From Phosphuga atrata (lineage: Eukaryota; Arthropoda; Insecta; Coleoptera; Silphidae), in assembly GCA_944588485.1 (NCBI GenBank), contig OX155895.1, positions 24,658,927 to 24,722,926 of the forward strand: a DNA stretch of 64,000 bases, given 5' to 3'. Both the position numbers and the translations under genes were made by a program. This document shows positions 36,776-49,060 of this stretch, piece by piece. Every line of letters begins with the position of its first letter. Within the stretch, counting starts at the first letter, position 1. The notes beneath the pieces were generated by a model, which worked only from the letters and a program-made list of their open reading frames with translations, was not told the origin of the DNA and ran no database searches.

Positions 36776-37160
36776 AACTGGCTATTTAACGATATTAGTT
36801 TACATTAATAAGCCGCTTTGTAACAACTTAAGAACTAGCGTTCTTCAAATACCATGGAAAATTCAATAAAAAAGACAATTTGCATTAATTACAAATGATG
36901 CTCATTTATTCCACAATCTTTGAAACTTGGTGGCATACAATTTATACCTATGTATCAATAAAAGTTTAACATACAACATTTATTCATTTACAACCAGTTA
37001 AGTTATATATCCAATATAAAAAAGTTGGTTAAATATTAGAAAATATTTATGATAATAAAAGAAGAAGAAAAACAAGGGTTATTAATTTATGCAAATTTAA
37101 AATATATTTTTCTAAATAGGATTAAGGTATGTAATTTTACAAGGTATGGTACTTGTGGAC
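36776..37160. repeat. segment homologous to 47975-49090
   Basis: Shared blocks in the same order include AAACTGGYTATTT, CTTTGTAACAACT, a GAATATTTATGAT-type block, and at 37080-37145 TTATTAATTTATGCAAATTT through GGTATG, which matches the stop-codon end of the piggyBac-domain exon at 49061. The remainder of that exon is not recognisable here. In the 48-kb copy repeat B interrupts the colinearity. Confidence 0.5.
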
Positions 37161-37300
37161 GTCAAAATTCTAAATATCCTTCAAATAATATTTTAATTTC
37201 TAAAAAGTAATCCTACATCACACAGCAAACAAAATACTGAATTTGTGAATATTTTACAATTTTCACAAATTTTTACTTGTATTCCGACAAACTATCGCAG

Positions 37301-37509
37301 CTAAATATCGATGATAGTTGGAGGATGATTGTGGTGAAGTTTGGCCGTCCTCAATCTGCCGTTCCTGGTAACACAGCGAGCTCTGCAGTGAGATTTGTAT
37401 TTACAACATTTCCAAAACGTAGTTTCTTCTCTTCTTCGATCGGAATAGAATCTATAATTTCTGATCAGTAAATTTGGATATCCTTTGCGACTAGGTACAA
37501 AACGCAATT
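37301..37509 (-). CDS. alternative terminal exon, FLYWCH zinc finger
   Basis: Acceptor TTTGGATTTTCAG, AA finishing a split codon, then 68 codons. Domain: P-S-R-K-G-Y-P-N-L-L-I, R-F-Y-S-D-R-R-R-E-E, T-F-W-K-C, S-H-C-R-A-R-C, H-N-H-P-P. A frame stays open for 42 codons upstream of the AG, but its sequence is unlike FLYWCH and the AG phase matches all other cassettes, so I begin at 37509. Paralogue of the 34.3-kb exon. The nearest clear coding-strand AATAAA is about 320 bases beyond the stop (plus-strand TTTATT near 36981). Confidence 0.87.
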
Positions 37510-37869
37510 CTGAAAATCCAAAGTTAATAAAAGTTTGTTTTTTAATATCAATGAATTGATAAATTCTACATCCAGTAAAATTAACCATCTTTGGTGATTT
37601 TGTTCGTGAAAATGTTCGTAAGGTCAACCATAGCAAATATTTAAAACTAAAAAATAAATTATCCGTTCTCGTAAAGAACCAAAACTCAGAACCTCAAAAT
37701 GTAATTTCAAAACCGAATCTAGTTTCTAAATTCATAAATTTCTCAAAAGTTACTTTCAGTCCCATTCAATCCCAATCGAACACGCTCAAAAAGGTGCCGG
37801 AACCTTTTATACATCGAGCCAAAATACCAGAACTTATAAAATCTTAATCCTGTATTTTTTCCATAGACT

Positions 37870-39250
37870 TGCAGTTATTATCACTTTGCAGTGGTCAAAT
37901 CAATAAAAGCAAAAATAGAGTCCTATTCTTTAGTCCTTACAAAAGCCGATAAATCCAATTCGGTTGTCGTTCTGGAAAGAGAACAGTCTATTAATAAAAT
38001 GAACTCTCTCTTTTCAACAGAAAATCTAACTCTCTTGAATAAGGATCCCTCGCCAAAATTCCAAACCCAAATTAGAAGTTTTTTTTAAATATTACAACTT
38101 TGTTCTCGGATTTTGAAAAATATAAAATTATCAATCAGAATCCCACAGCTCCCAGGGTCTATGGTTTCATAAAAACTCATAACCCCCATTAGATTCTCCC
38201 ATTAGACCAGTTGCCCCTTAGATTAATAGTGAAGCAAGAGTTTTAGCAGTAAAACTGAATACCGAATACACCAAATTTACCCCAAAATATAGAGTGCCTC
38301 TAAATTATAAGAAATTTAATTGATTAAGCAAATTGCGACCATCTGATAAAATCCGAACTCTAGGTGGCTCTTGAAACATGTGTCATTTCAAATTTAATAA
38401 CACACACTAATAATTAGCAAACAACAGCAATGGGATCTCCTTTAAGTCCCGTTTTAGCCGATCAATTCATGTCAACGTATCGAAGGAAAAAAATTCTAAA
38501 TACTTTTCACAAAAAGACATATTTCATTTTGGTACAGATATGTAGATGACGTAATGCGTGATTCAGTGGTACAGCACGTCAATTAGACCAATTTCCTAAA
38601 ATTCCTAAAATTAAATGCACCATCGAGGTAGAAACAAACAACAAAATGAACTTTTTAAACTTTACTCAAATTCATAAAAACAACAAAATAGAATTTGATA
38701 ACTATATACAGAAAACCTAACCTACGAATGTTATCTCTACAATCCCTTTCTCATCATTTCATCCGATAACACACAAATTTGCTGTCTATAATTCCATGAC
38801 AGATAGAGCCTTTTCAATCCCCTATACCCCGGAAAAAAGAATCAAAGAGTTAAATACAAGCATTTCAATTGATACAGAAAATGGTTTCCCAACAAAACTC
38901 ATACAAAATTTAATCAATATCAAACCTACTCAAATAAAAATTGCTCAAATATATCCCAAAACCCCAAATTCAAAAAAAATCTTTTCCCTGACATATTTTG
39001 GCAAAACAAGGTCCTTCGATCCAAAATGTCCTTCGAAAGCAAAATCTTCAAGTAGCATTTAAACCCTGCTCAAAGTTGTCCCATATATTGTTTAATGCTA
39101 AAGACAAAATCGAAAAAAATCCGACGTATGAAATTCATTGTTCAGGATGTAATAGCGTGTACGTAGGTCAATCAGGACGAAGTGTCTCAACTCGGTTTTG
39201 AGAACAATCTCCCGCTTTTCGTCTTAAAAAAGACAACATGTGTTTTTCAA
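37870..39250 (+). pseudogene. Penelope-like retroelement with GIY-YIG nuclease remnant
   Basis: In order along the plus strand: K-A-D-K-S-N-S-V-V-V-L and N-K-M-N-S-L-F (fingers), L-L-N-K-D-P-S-P-K-F-Q, G-S-P-L-S-P-V-L-A-D-Q-F-M (palm), damaged sequence where the catalytic D-D would be, F-H-P-I-T-H-K-F-A-V-Y-N-S-M, and finally Y-E-I-H-C-S-G-C-N-S-V-Y-V-G-Q-S-G-R, the first half of a GIY-YIG nuclease. The reverse transcriptase/GIY-YIG pairing is diagnostic of Penelope-like elements. Multiple stops and frame changes; opposite in orientation to the adjacent cassette. Confidence 0.8.
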
Positions 39251-40266
39251 ATCAGTCTCGAATGTAATCATAAATTTCCGTAAATGGACAATCTCAATCT
39301 TCTGAAGTCATTAGAAATTTAATCTTAATTTTAACTTAAATTATTAACTTAAATTTAAAAAATTTAAACTTAATCTTCTCGCAACTTATGTTCAAAAAAT
39401 CAAAACTTTATTCATCCATTATATAAAAAAAATATATAAAAATTGACAATAATAGGGATTATGCATGTTATTTTTAATATTTTTAATTCACTGTTTACGC
39501 CGTTATAATAAAACATAGTAAAAAATATAAATACTGCTTAAAAATGCTGTAATTAAGTTTAATTTTTTCATTTAATAGAGAAAAATGTAGAGCTGTTTAA
39601 ACGCCGCCATTTTCGCGCGGTCTATTGAAGACGTCAATTACTACTGACAGTTCAGTCCATTGTTTACTACAGCTGTTCTCCTTTTTAACTTGACGTTTTT
39701 ACGTTTGTTTTCTAACCAAAAGACATACAAATGACATACAAATGACATACAAATACAAATGTAAACAATACGAACTGGTTTACATAGTATGTTACGTCTC
39801 TTTCGTTTTAACCAATGGTGTTGCGTTTAACAAATTTGAATTTCCCTCGCTTAATTTGCACTTTTATTTATTAATTTTAAGTATTTAAAAATATATTAAT
39901 TACAAAAATAATGGTTTAGTTCAAATGTCCGGTCAATATAGAGTCGGAAAACAAATATTTGAACCAAATTTAAATTTCATGCATATTCCTTATTCTGGGA
40001 AAAGTCAAAATAAAGTTACAGCATCTTACTGTTCTATTAAAGGTTTTTTTATTTAGTTTTAAACACTCGTATTTGCATTTTTCTTTAATTTTTTTTTGGT
40101 AGCCTATTGAATATCTCTATCCCCAATTGGTACGGCCCTTTGCAGATCGCGAGATTTACTTGAAGATTTTTTTGAATGCCCCCTTGTGAAGTAATTGTGT
40201 TAGTCTCTAGATAGTTTTAGAATATTTTTGCCTATGTATGAAACATGCCATTCCTAGTACATAGAG
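39251..40266. other. no gene recognised
   Basis: AT-rich with a short direct repeat ATGACATACAAATGACATAC at about 39731-39760. No frame of interest. Confidence 0.35.
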
Positions 40267-42709
40267 CAGTGGTTCTCAAACTGGGTGCCGCGAGCGTATG
40301 CCTGGGGTGCCGCAGCAATTTTATTGCTGAATTATGGACAGTAGGAAATATGCAAGAGATTTAGATTTACTTGATTTTTTTACCCCCGGTACTTTATGAT
40401 CTTGACATTACACCTATACCATTATTTTCTTACTTAGTTTGTATTTAATTTCAAAAATTATAATAAAAAAATATAATCAAAATATGCGAGCGAAATTCAA
40501 ATTTGCGAAACACATCACCATTGGTCGAACCGAAACTATGTACGGTGACGTGCACGTTATGACATTTATCGGCGTTGATATTCACTGTGCTGTTTTGCTG
40601 TGCAATATTTATGTAGTGTTGTCCAATACCTAGTGCGATTTTGGTATATAGTGACATTATAAATGATCAAGAACAATGACTGAAAGTGTTTTTTAAAGCA
40701 CAATCAGACAATCTACCAAAAATAGATACATGACAGCCTCTTTTGAATCGCATGCGCAAAAGATGTAGGTTTACTGGTGCACTTATAATATCCATTCCGG
40801 TACTATACAATATCTATAAAATGGGTGTTTAGCTCTTTCCATTATCGAAATAGAAAATTCAAACTGAAAATCCTTAACTGTCTTCCTCAATCCTTAACTA
40901 TGTTAATAGTAAACAACACCGAATGACAACGTGATCTGCGATGTCATACAAAGCGCGCGACAAATGGGTATTTAATTTGAGTATTTATATTTTTTACTAT
41001 GCTAAAACGAAGTAAAAAGTGAATTAATCAAATAAGAAAAATTGTTGCATATCCCCTATTGGCTAAAATCTGAGTCTTTAAAACGGAAAGGTGATGAACT
41101 CACTGAAGCTGATTCAATGACAACCAGCATCGTTGGAGGAGACGAAATATCCCAGCAGACACCTGCGAGTCTAAATCATTCAAGTTCGACTGCCTCAGTT
41201 CGTGTAAACGCAACTCACGACCAAAAGATAATCCGAGCAAAATAAGGAAATGTGATCCTAGCTACTTCACATTGTTTGGCTTTGTTTCTGTTGGGAACGA
41301 AGGGCAATGCCGGAAGGGCAATGCGTTATCATAAAATTGTTTCAATTTAAAATTGTCAACAGCTGATTGGTTCATCCAAATTAAAAAGGCATGTAGAATG
41401 CAATCAATCTGATTTATTACATAAAGGTGAAGAAACCTTCAAACGCCACACTTTATCTCTTCAGGCAGGATCATCCACGTTGGTGAGAATTTTAAAAAAT
41501 GAAAATAAAAACGTAACTTAAGCATCATTTATTGTCAGTTCACAAAGCAAAATCTGGAAAGCCCCATACTATTGCCGAGACACTGATTAAACCTTGAGCG
41601 AAGGATGTTGAAAGTTGCATTTTAGGTCCAGACATGGCCAAGAAGATTGATACTGTGCAGCTGGCAAATAGCATATAAGCAAACGAATTAACACAATTTC
41701 AGAGTCTGTGAAGAACGAGCTTATAAGAAGGTTGAAAATTTGTATTTGGAGTCTGTGGAGAACGAGCTTATAAGAAGGTTGAAAATTTGTATTTTTTTTA
41801 GTTTACAGCTTGATGAAAGTACCGACGTTGCGGGGCTGTTTTTCTTGTGTTTGAAAGGTATCCATTCGAAATGCAAATAGACGAACTTTTGATACGTGAA
41901 TTGCTTGAAACTTACACCACTGGCGACGTAATTTTAAAAGTTATCGACAAATATATACAGAAAAATGATTTGAAATGGAACAAGTGTGTTGATATTTGCA
42001 GCGATGGAATGGTTAGAAAAGTAAACCGTTTCTAGAATGAAGCTGTTTCTAGAATGAAGTGGCAGACAATGTCACCAGCAGCCACTGTGCCATCCATCGA
42101 CATTCTCTGGCAAGTAGAAGGATGCCGCAAGATTTAAAAGTCGTATTGGATAGTGCTGTGAAGATAATTAATCATGTTAAGAGCCGTCCGTTACCTGGAA
42201 GATCTGGATATGGATCACTTCCACCTCTTTTTTTAGCCTATTATTACTATTTGTACTAGTACTATTTGAACTAAAAGGTGCACTATTACTAACATTTCTA
42301 TTAACATTTACCGAAAAGCTTTTATTCAACAATTCACTGAGGTCGATTGGCTGCTTAAATTAGGATACCCATACGACATCTTTGAAAAACTAAATGAAAC
42401 CGCCACTTCTCTCAATGTTGAGTTATCAACATACGCTTACATTAAAACCAGGTACAGGAGCAAACTCTCTGTATTAAATGGTTTGAGGGTGAAATTAACC
42501 AAACTTTAGATAAACTTAAACAATCTTCCAAACAATTTCATTCATCCCATTGAAGACAGTTAATTGAGCATTAAATTTGTATTGTTTTTAAGTTTTCAAA
42601 CCGTTTTTTGGGTAGCTGTGTCGCGAAATTTCTGTATCTCGATAAGGGTGCCGCGAGATTTTTTTAGCTCAATAAGGGTGCCGCGGCAAAAAAAGTTTGA
42701 GAACCACTG
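40267..42709 (+). mobile_element. hAT element with BED-type transposase remnant
   Basis: Left end CAGTGGTTCTCAAACTGGG, then two GGGTGCCGC blocks; right end GGGTGCCGCGG...GTTTGAGAACCACTG. Flanks ACATAGAG (40259-40266) and GCATAGAG (42710-42717) form an 8-bp duplication with one mismatch. The coding strand gives Y-F-T-L-F-G-F-V-S-V-G, L-I-R-R-L-K-I-C-I, L-Q-L-D-E-S-T-D-V-A-G-L and W-N-K-C-V-D-I-C-S-D-G in broken frames. A 47-bp unit is tandemly duplicated at 41702-41795, and a Penelope-like N-terminal stretch lies at about 42300-42480. Confidence 0.75.
41702..41795. repeat. 47-bp tandem duplication within hAT transposase
   Basis: Two copies of a unit beginning GAGTCTGTG(A/G)AGAACGAGC lie head to tail and differ at only one or two bases. 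47 is not a multiple of three, so the duplication itself shifts the frame. Confidence 0.8.
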
Positions 42710-44120
42710 GCATAGAGTGTCGGTAATGTTAAGATTTTTAATGTTTGGAAGTGGGATTTGCAGGACTCTCTGATGCTAATGCCTTATTACTGGTTTCTGG
42801 GTAATAAATAGTTGTTTAGTATATGTTGATGAGCCCCATACTAAAATTCCATTCTTTAAGATTGATTGAAATTTCTGCAGATTTCTGCATAATATATCGT
42901 TAAAATAGCTAGTTAACAATTTTTAGTATGGATCTTATTAAATAAGCTTTCTTGATAATATTTTTTTTATGGTGCAATCTATGTGATTTAACCACCCCAA
43001 GTATCTTCAACGTCAGGGGTGGCGCATGCGCCAAACATAGCACATTTAATGTTTACAAGTGGCGCTTTAGTCAGTTCTGAGTTAGAGATCCTCTAGTAAC
43101 AGTTTAGCCCACTTCCACTATATTTTAGATGTTCCGTAGTGCGAAAATTTAAAAAGATACTTAAGTCTCGAATTCAAAAATTTCTGCCATGTTCAAGATT
43201 ACTGCATATCTACGACATGGATAACTTAACTAAATCGCAAGTAATATATAAACTGCATTCTGGTTCAATTATAGATATGATTGATAATTAATTAATTGGA
43301 CAAAATCCTTATTTATGGTTCGCTAATTACTAAGTTAGTTGAAATATGGCTGATAAAATTTGAACGTAGAAACGTAGTTGGCGAGCAACATTTTTACAAC
43401 GGGTCACTTTCAAATTTATTAATGTTGTACGAGACGAAATTAAGAAACGAATGGTAATACAAACACTGAATTATGAACTCAAATTATCTCTTTATTAAAC
43501 AATCAGTAATAGAAATACTATTGAAAGAAATATGTGGAAGATTATTTAATGAAAAATTTTGTAATGTAAAATCTTTGAAGGGCCTCTCGAGAAAGTGAAG
43601 AAAGTGAACTCGCAAGCCGCAGGTTATTCATCTCTGTCTCTATTCTCCAAGTTTTTGCGAGAGCGATTTGTGTCTTTGTTTTATGTTTAAACATATTTCT
43701 ATTAAAAAGACTATTAAGCATGCGCCAGGCCTAGGACAAGCAGAGGTAAGCAAAAAGAACAGACAACTTGCAAGTTCCAAGCTGAACTAACTCTCAGTGC
43801 CAGAGTAATCTTTACCAATCATGAACCATCATGAAGCGATGATCCTCTCGTACAGAAGATCATTACTGACTATTGTAGATTCATGCTTCATTAAATTGGA
43901 GTAAATTAATTAATTTAACTGCGTAATTACATTATTCGTTTTTCTCTCCCAAGGGAAGTAAATTCTATCCTTATCTCTATTCACCCTAACCATGAAAGTA
44001 AGATGGTATAAAAAATTAACTAGTAATTTGGCGGATGGTATTGTGCACTTTTGAATAAAAAACCTTTGATACCTTTACTATTTGTGTTCTGTCCTTCCTA
44101 CCTAAAAAACCTTCCCCCTA
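42710..44120. other. no gene recognised
   Basis: AT-rich DNA with one CT/GA-rich patch near 43580-43660. Short degenerate frames only. Confidence 0.3.
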
Positions 44121-44260
44121 ATACCACGAATCTTTTGTTTAGTTTGCTAATCAATTGAAGATGCGAGACATAGTCAAATGCCTTGGTGAGGTCGCAGAAA
44201 ATGCATATGGGACATTTCCCACAATCAACTTCCAGTATTTTGTTATAGATGTGTACGACT
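44120..44260 (-). pseudogene. LINE reverse transcriptase scrap
   Basis: Minus-strand reading gives I-F-C-D-L-T-K-A-F-D-Y-V-S-H, the conserved palm motif of Jockey/CR1-type reverse transcriptases, with nothing convincing on either side. Confidence 0.6.
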
Positions 44261-44502
44261 TTTCATTTTTCGACGCTTCAAGCGTTCACACTAGAAATTT
44301 TTCCTAACACATTTTAAATTTTTGTGGTAAATTCTTAGTGGATTATCTGGAATGCAACAATGAAACCCGAAAACCTGGCTGTGTAGAGCCCGTTTCCACC
44401 AGTCTGTGGATCGCCAATGCCGTTTTGTGGACCTTTGCCACCTTGTTGCTTCAGCCCTTGTGGACCTCCTCTCCCACCTCCGCCCAGTAAAACAATTAAA
44501 CC

Positions 44503-44886
44503 TTGCCCACAGGGATGTTGTGTTGCCCCGAGAAGTGCAATCCTTGCTGTATTTCATGCAAACCTCCGGCACCTTTGGAGATTGATTCGTCGTTAATATC
44601 AGCACCGCGAAAATGTGGGCGGTGTATTTTTCTAAACGCACCACTTTATTGTGAACCACCGCCTTCCCCATGGTGTTGTCCTCATGCATATTGTCCCTCG
44701 CCATGTTTCCCCCCTCCATGTTGTCCTCCTCAATGTCCCACTCCATGTTCAAAATGTTTCTCCCCTCCATTTTGCCCCCCTCAGTGTTGTTATCTATGTT
44801 GCCCTCCTCCATGTCCATACGGAGGAAAAAGATTATACAACGTGCCAATTCAAGGGAATTACGTGCTGGGATTTAATATTATGTGA
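44503..44886 (+). CDS. Cys/Pro-rich open frame, function unknown
   Basis: A 127-codon frame with ATG, very rich in Cys and Pro in its second half: repeating C-C-P-P-Q-C-P-x-P-C type units between residues about 55 and 108, then a non-repetitive tail G-N-Y-V-L-G-F. In a shifted frame just upstream (about 44390-44500) the DNA also encodes P-P-C-C-F-S-P-C-G-P-P, which suggests either an upstream exon or a frameshift. Drosophila has small Cys-Gly-Pro-rich sperm-tail proteins (Mst family), and the composition recalls them, but homology is not shown. The underlying DNA is a degenerate 15-bp tandem repeat, so the frame could be fortuitous; the opposite strand is also open over 185 codons. Confidence 0.3.
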   Translation: MPTGMLCCPEKCNPCCISCKPPAPLEIDSSLISAPRKCGRCIFLNAPLYCEPPPSPWCCPHAYCPSPCFPPPCCPPQCPTPCSKCFSPPFCPPQCCYLCCPPPCPYGGKRLYNVPIQGNYVLGFNIM

Positions 44887-45739
44887 ATGGACTGCAAGAC
44901 GACTGCAGAAGGACTGGCTGCCATGGATCGCCAGAATGTCTAACTATACCGCCCACATGTGGACCGAGCGAGTTTAGCAATGGAAAACACTTGGTTAAAA
45001 TAATGGAAGCACAACAACTCCGTAGATTGAAGTAATGTTAATTTTATAAATGTTTTGTGTGTCCAAGAGAAGCTTAAGTATATTCTAATCCGATAATTCA
45101 AGATAGAGGATTATGAAGAAGATATTCAAAATAGGATGGACGTCCTACAAGATATTAGAAAATAATTACAAAAATTAGCCAGTTCATTGATAAAACTACG
45201 ATTTAATAATATGAGGAAGTAAAGAAATTTAAAGAAAATACCTTTAAGGTCGTATGGCAATTTCTAAAATCTGAATTTGATGATATAGTCAAAGGAAACG
45301 TATTTTTTGCTGATTGATGTAATTTTTAAGCTGATTATTATGAAGCTGTGTTTGTAGGCCATGTAACAGATTGTAATATTGTAATTACAATCTGTTACTT
45401 GTTAAATTAATTGTATTTTTTTTATTGTAATTGAATTCAATTAAACGAAGATAATGAAATGAAGTCTATCAATTTAAAAGAAGAGCGCAAGCAAGAATAC
45501 GAATGTTTATACGTAGTATATGAAGAGATGTTTGTTGTTGATCCGCCGAGACGTGTCAACATTTTCCTGTCACTACTTGTCTCATTCATTATCACAAACT
45601 TAGTCGTATTCTCAGAAACGTAAATATTGTGCATGTTTATTAATGTCCGTGTAAAATAAATTAAATTAAATGTACTATGGGAGTCTCCGTAGTTTTTTTT
45701 TATCCATCTGCTGTTCAGGGATTACCTTGTATTTATTTA
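44887..45739. other. no gene recognised
   Basis: Contains an 18-bp inverted pair TAACAGATTGTAATATTGTAATTACAATCTGTTA near 45366-45399. Otherwise AT-rich. Confidence 0.4.
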
Positions 45740-46310
45740 CAAATGGTGTTGCCTATTCAATATACTATATCCAAATATCTTTAATAATACAGATAGCAGT
45801 GATAATGCTCTACAGTTTTTGATGTTCGTTTTATCACCAGATTTGTATATAGGAATTATTAATGATGTTTTCAGTACAGTCGGAACTTCTTCCGTATCGA
45901 ATGAGTGGCTTATTATATGTGTTATTGGTGATAACAGTTCATCGTTGCCTGAGGTTTGTTTAGTTTTTAATTTTCCTATAATCTCTTTCGCAGTAATCCG
46001 CTAAATAAATAGTGTGCGGGTGGAGAGGAATGTGTTGATATGTGGCATCTGTTCCTGTCACCTGTAGAGTAACCAATTCTGCTGTATTTTTAAAATAATG
46101 ATCAAAGATAGTGGCTACGCTTTGTGGATCCTCAATCAATGTATCATTAATTTTAAGTGAAATTCCTCTTTCGTTTTTTAAGTTAATTTTGTTCGACAGT
46201 TCATTCAAAATCGACAATAGGGTTTTTAATCCACAAGCGTCTCCAGGTAATTCCCGAATTGCAGAAAGGTACCTCCACCGCCAAAAAACCCGTAGTTCAA
46301 ATACAAACAA
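45740..46310 (-). pseudogene. LINE ORF2 fragment, Jockey/BS-like
   Basis: The minus-strand frame 45960-46310 has E-R-G-I-S-L-K-I-N-D-T-L-I-E and V-A-T-I-F-D-H-Y-F, the linker between endonuclease and reverse transcriptase. Beyond a frame break come H-I-I-S-H-S-F-D-T and V-L-K-T-S-L-I-I-P-I-Y-K-S-G-D-K, the start of the reverse transcriptase. It ends before the catalytic box. Confidence 0.7.
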
Positions 46311-47974
46311 ATTGAAAATATATTTTTGAACTCGGTACCGAAAACAGGCCGGTTACCCGTGTGACGTAAAATGTGTAATTTCTACCCGTGCATGACTTTG
46401 TTGATACAGTAGTTGTAGCAGACATGTCAAATATTAAAGTCAATGTCCCACATTGTTAAACGTCATGGTTTTAAACAGTGCGCCGAAAAAATCTTAAAAC
46501 GACGATTTTATAAAGAATGTTTGTTTGAATGAAGTTTCTCACTTGCGACGTTACAAACAAATTATGGCGCGTTTGGAGTCACGTGATTATTTTCACCTGA
46601 AAATTTTATCACTTTTAAATTGTTTATAGTTAATTGAATTTTTTTATTATTTTTTCGTATCACACCTCCGAATTATTTATAATAAGGTTTTAATATACAA
46701 AAAAAAATTATATTTTTGATGATATTTTTTTTTATTCAACAACCCAATTGGGTCGACATTGAAGAGTTTATAACTAAGGTATTTTCATCCTGGATAACTA
46801 CCATGTCAACTTCTTCGGGTGAATGGATTAAGGAAAATTTAAGTTGTACATTTTAAAACAAAAAACATAATAAAACACAGTGTGGAAAATTACTGGCATA
46901 GCCATTATACTTAAATACGTCAAACCACCACCAGAAGCGCAAAATATAAATATTCAAGGCAATCGTTAGAGAGGGCGTCCGTCTAAGGCAAAAAAACTCT
47001 TATTGTGCAATAGTAATAATACATAGGCTAGGACTTATATCTACTTCAGACAATATTTTCTTAGTTTTATAGGGCTGCTTTTTAAGTTTGAAAATTATTT
47101 TTTCAATGTTTATTTTGTCGTTAACATTTTCAAATAAATTATACCATAACTGGACTTGTCCTAATGTTATTTATTTAAAATTCCTTCGTTTAGAGATTAG
47201 TGCAGGAAATTAAAAAACCGGCCACATGGCCTATGCCGTACATCTTCTTTGGGTATATTATGGTATATCAGTAAGCTCCGCCCTCAAATCATTAAATTTT
47301 CAATTGCATTTCAATTTCACTATTATACCTGATCCTATTGAAAAAAATACATATCTTAAAGTTGTTTTAAACTTAAGTTTTTTTAAGAATCAATATGCAA
47401 TTTATTCCTGAACAAAATAACTGATCAAATAGTATTTCTACATATCATATCATATTTTTTTTACCAGTCAAAAAATAATTTTTATCTGGGAAAAACATGC
47501 TGATCAAATTGGACAAACTGTAATGATCAACAAAATGTAAGCCATAAAATAACCCCAAAGCCCCAATTAAACGTTGGCCCAATAAATCGGAATCGGTTTA
47601 TTTGTTGTTAACTTTTATTGGTTTCAAAGATAACATCTTCTCATCCAAATTTAGATTTCATGTGAATAAAATTCAAGGTGAAGAATATAGTCGATGGCAA
47701 AGACTGTAAAGTCGCAATGTTTAGCATTTTGATTGTGGTTCCAACAAAAATAGCCAGAGTACACACAGAGAGCGAAAAAATAGCTCCTTTGCCGTTTAAC
47801 TTTCGAGCAAATTATTTTCCCATTTTGATGATTTGTTGCTGACGAAATCCCCAATTAGAAGGTAAACAACAACACGAAATCAAAAATCTAAAGCCACAAA
47901 ATGCCCAAAATTTGCATTAATTGCAAATGGCTTAATTCAGACAAAACTCAGACATAATTTATTCTTTGGTGCTA
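46311..47974. other. no gene recognised
   Basis: AT-rich; short frames (47226-47411 plus, 47651-47854 minus) carry no recognised motif. Confidence 0.3.
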
Positions 47975-48309
47975 TTTAAAACTGGTTATTTGGTGGTATC
48001 AGTTTAAATGAATCAGTAAAGTCAATAAACAAGTCACTTTGTAACAACTAATCGATAGTATTCAATACAAAATCGAAAATCTAAACCTTAAAATTCAAAA
48101 CAATATCACGGAAAATATAACAAGAGCAAAAAAAAATGCTAAAGTTGCAATCACCATTTGTCGCACATAATATTTGAAACATAATGTCATAAAATTGTCA
48201 CAATGTAATAAAAAATCACTTGTAAAAGTATAAGCTACGAAAAACAGTTGATAATTTTTGCGCCATCTAACATAAACAAATCGAATAAATATTACAGAAT
48301 ATTTATGAT

Positions 48310-48985
48310 GAAAGAATAGTAGATTTTGTAACTAGGGCGAAAGGTTGTTAATATTACTCGAGAGCGAAAATGTGCACACGAACGAAGACGCGCATTCGCT
48401 CGAGATTGAAATTGACAATTTCGCCCGTTACAAACAATATTTTTTATCACTCATGCGAGGGGAGATATCTTACAAGTTCGGGATACAGGTGTCATAAAAA
48501 AAAACAAAATTGTGTCTCCGGTGGTGTGGATTCGTCATAAGAACTCTCCTCAGTCTCCAGTATCACCAAAGAATTTACACTCACTTTAAAACGTTTTCAG
48601 TACTTACGTATTAACGCCACCACAGCGAGAGGTCGCGCTACCGCGCGATATGTGGTATGCATTTATCTGCTCTAATATAACCTAATCTAACCCTTATCCA
48701 ATATTTTTTTGGATTTCGGATCGCGAGGTCGCGCTACCGGGCGATATGTAATCTACATTTATCTGCTCCGTTATAACCTAATCTAACCATCCATTTTGTT
48801 CAAATCTGTAGCTCTGGTGGCGTCAGTACGTAAGTACCACATTTTCTTTAATTTTTATTTTGTTATGAAAAAAAATTCTGACACTTCACGTAACTTTTTT
48901 AATACCGAGGTCTTGATTGAAACTAATATTGACAATTTATCGCACTAAAAAACGTGCACCAATATAGTACTATTGTGCATGAGTG
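48310..48985. repeat. dispersed repeat B, copy 3, with an insert
   Basis: Starts TAGATTTTGTAACTAGGGCG and ends ATGAGTGATAAAAAATAAAA. It contains an extra GC-richer segment at about 48605-48835 with two CGCGAGGTCGCGCTACCG-like units and CTAATCTAACC runs, absent from other copies, flanked by inverted TACTTACGTA / GTACGTAAGTA. It interrupts a segment otherwise colinear with 36776-37160. Confidence 0.65.
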
Positions 48986-49021
48986 ATAAAAAATAAAAAC
49001 AGTACTAATAAAACTGAGTTA

Positions 49022-49027
49022 TTTATT
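49022..49027 (-). terminator. polyadenylation signal of the piggyBac-domain exon
   Basis: Plus-strand TTTATT (AATAAA on the coding strand), 34 bases past the stop at 49061. Confidence 0.5.
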
Positions 49028-49060
49028 TATACAAATATAAAAAAATTTTTGTAAATAAGA

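Noticed and set aside
37277..37471. Plus-strand frame over the 37.5-kb exon
   Set aside because: Antisense shadow of the FLYWCH exon, as is 49110-49325 over the piggyBac-domain exon and 55563-55763 over the 55.8-kb exon.
44291..44848. 185-codon minus-strand frame, the longest in the window
   Set aside because: Its M-E-E-G-N repeat is the opposite-strand reading of the CCCTCCATGTTGTCC tandem repeat, and its other half lacks any known domain.
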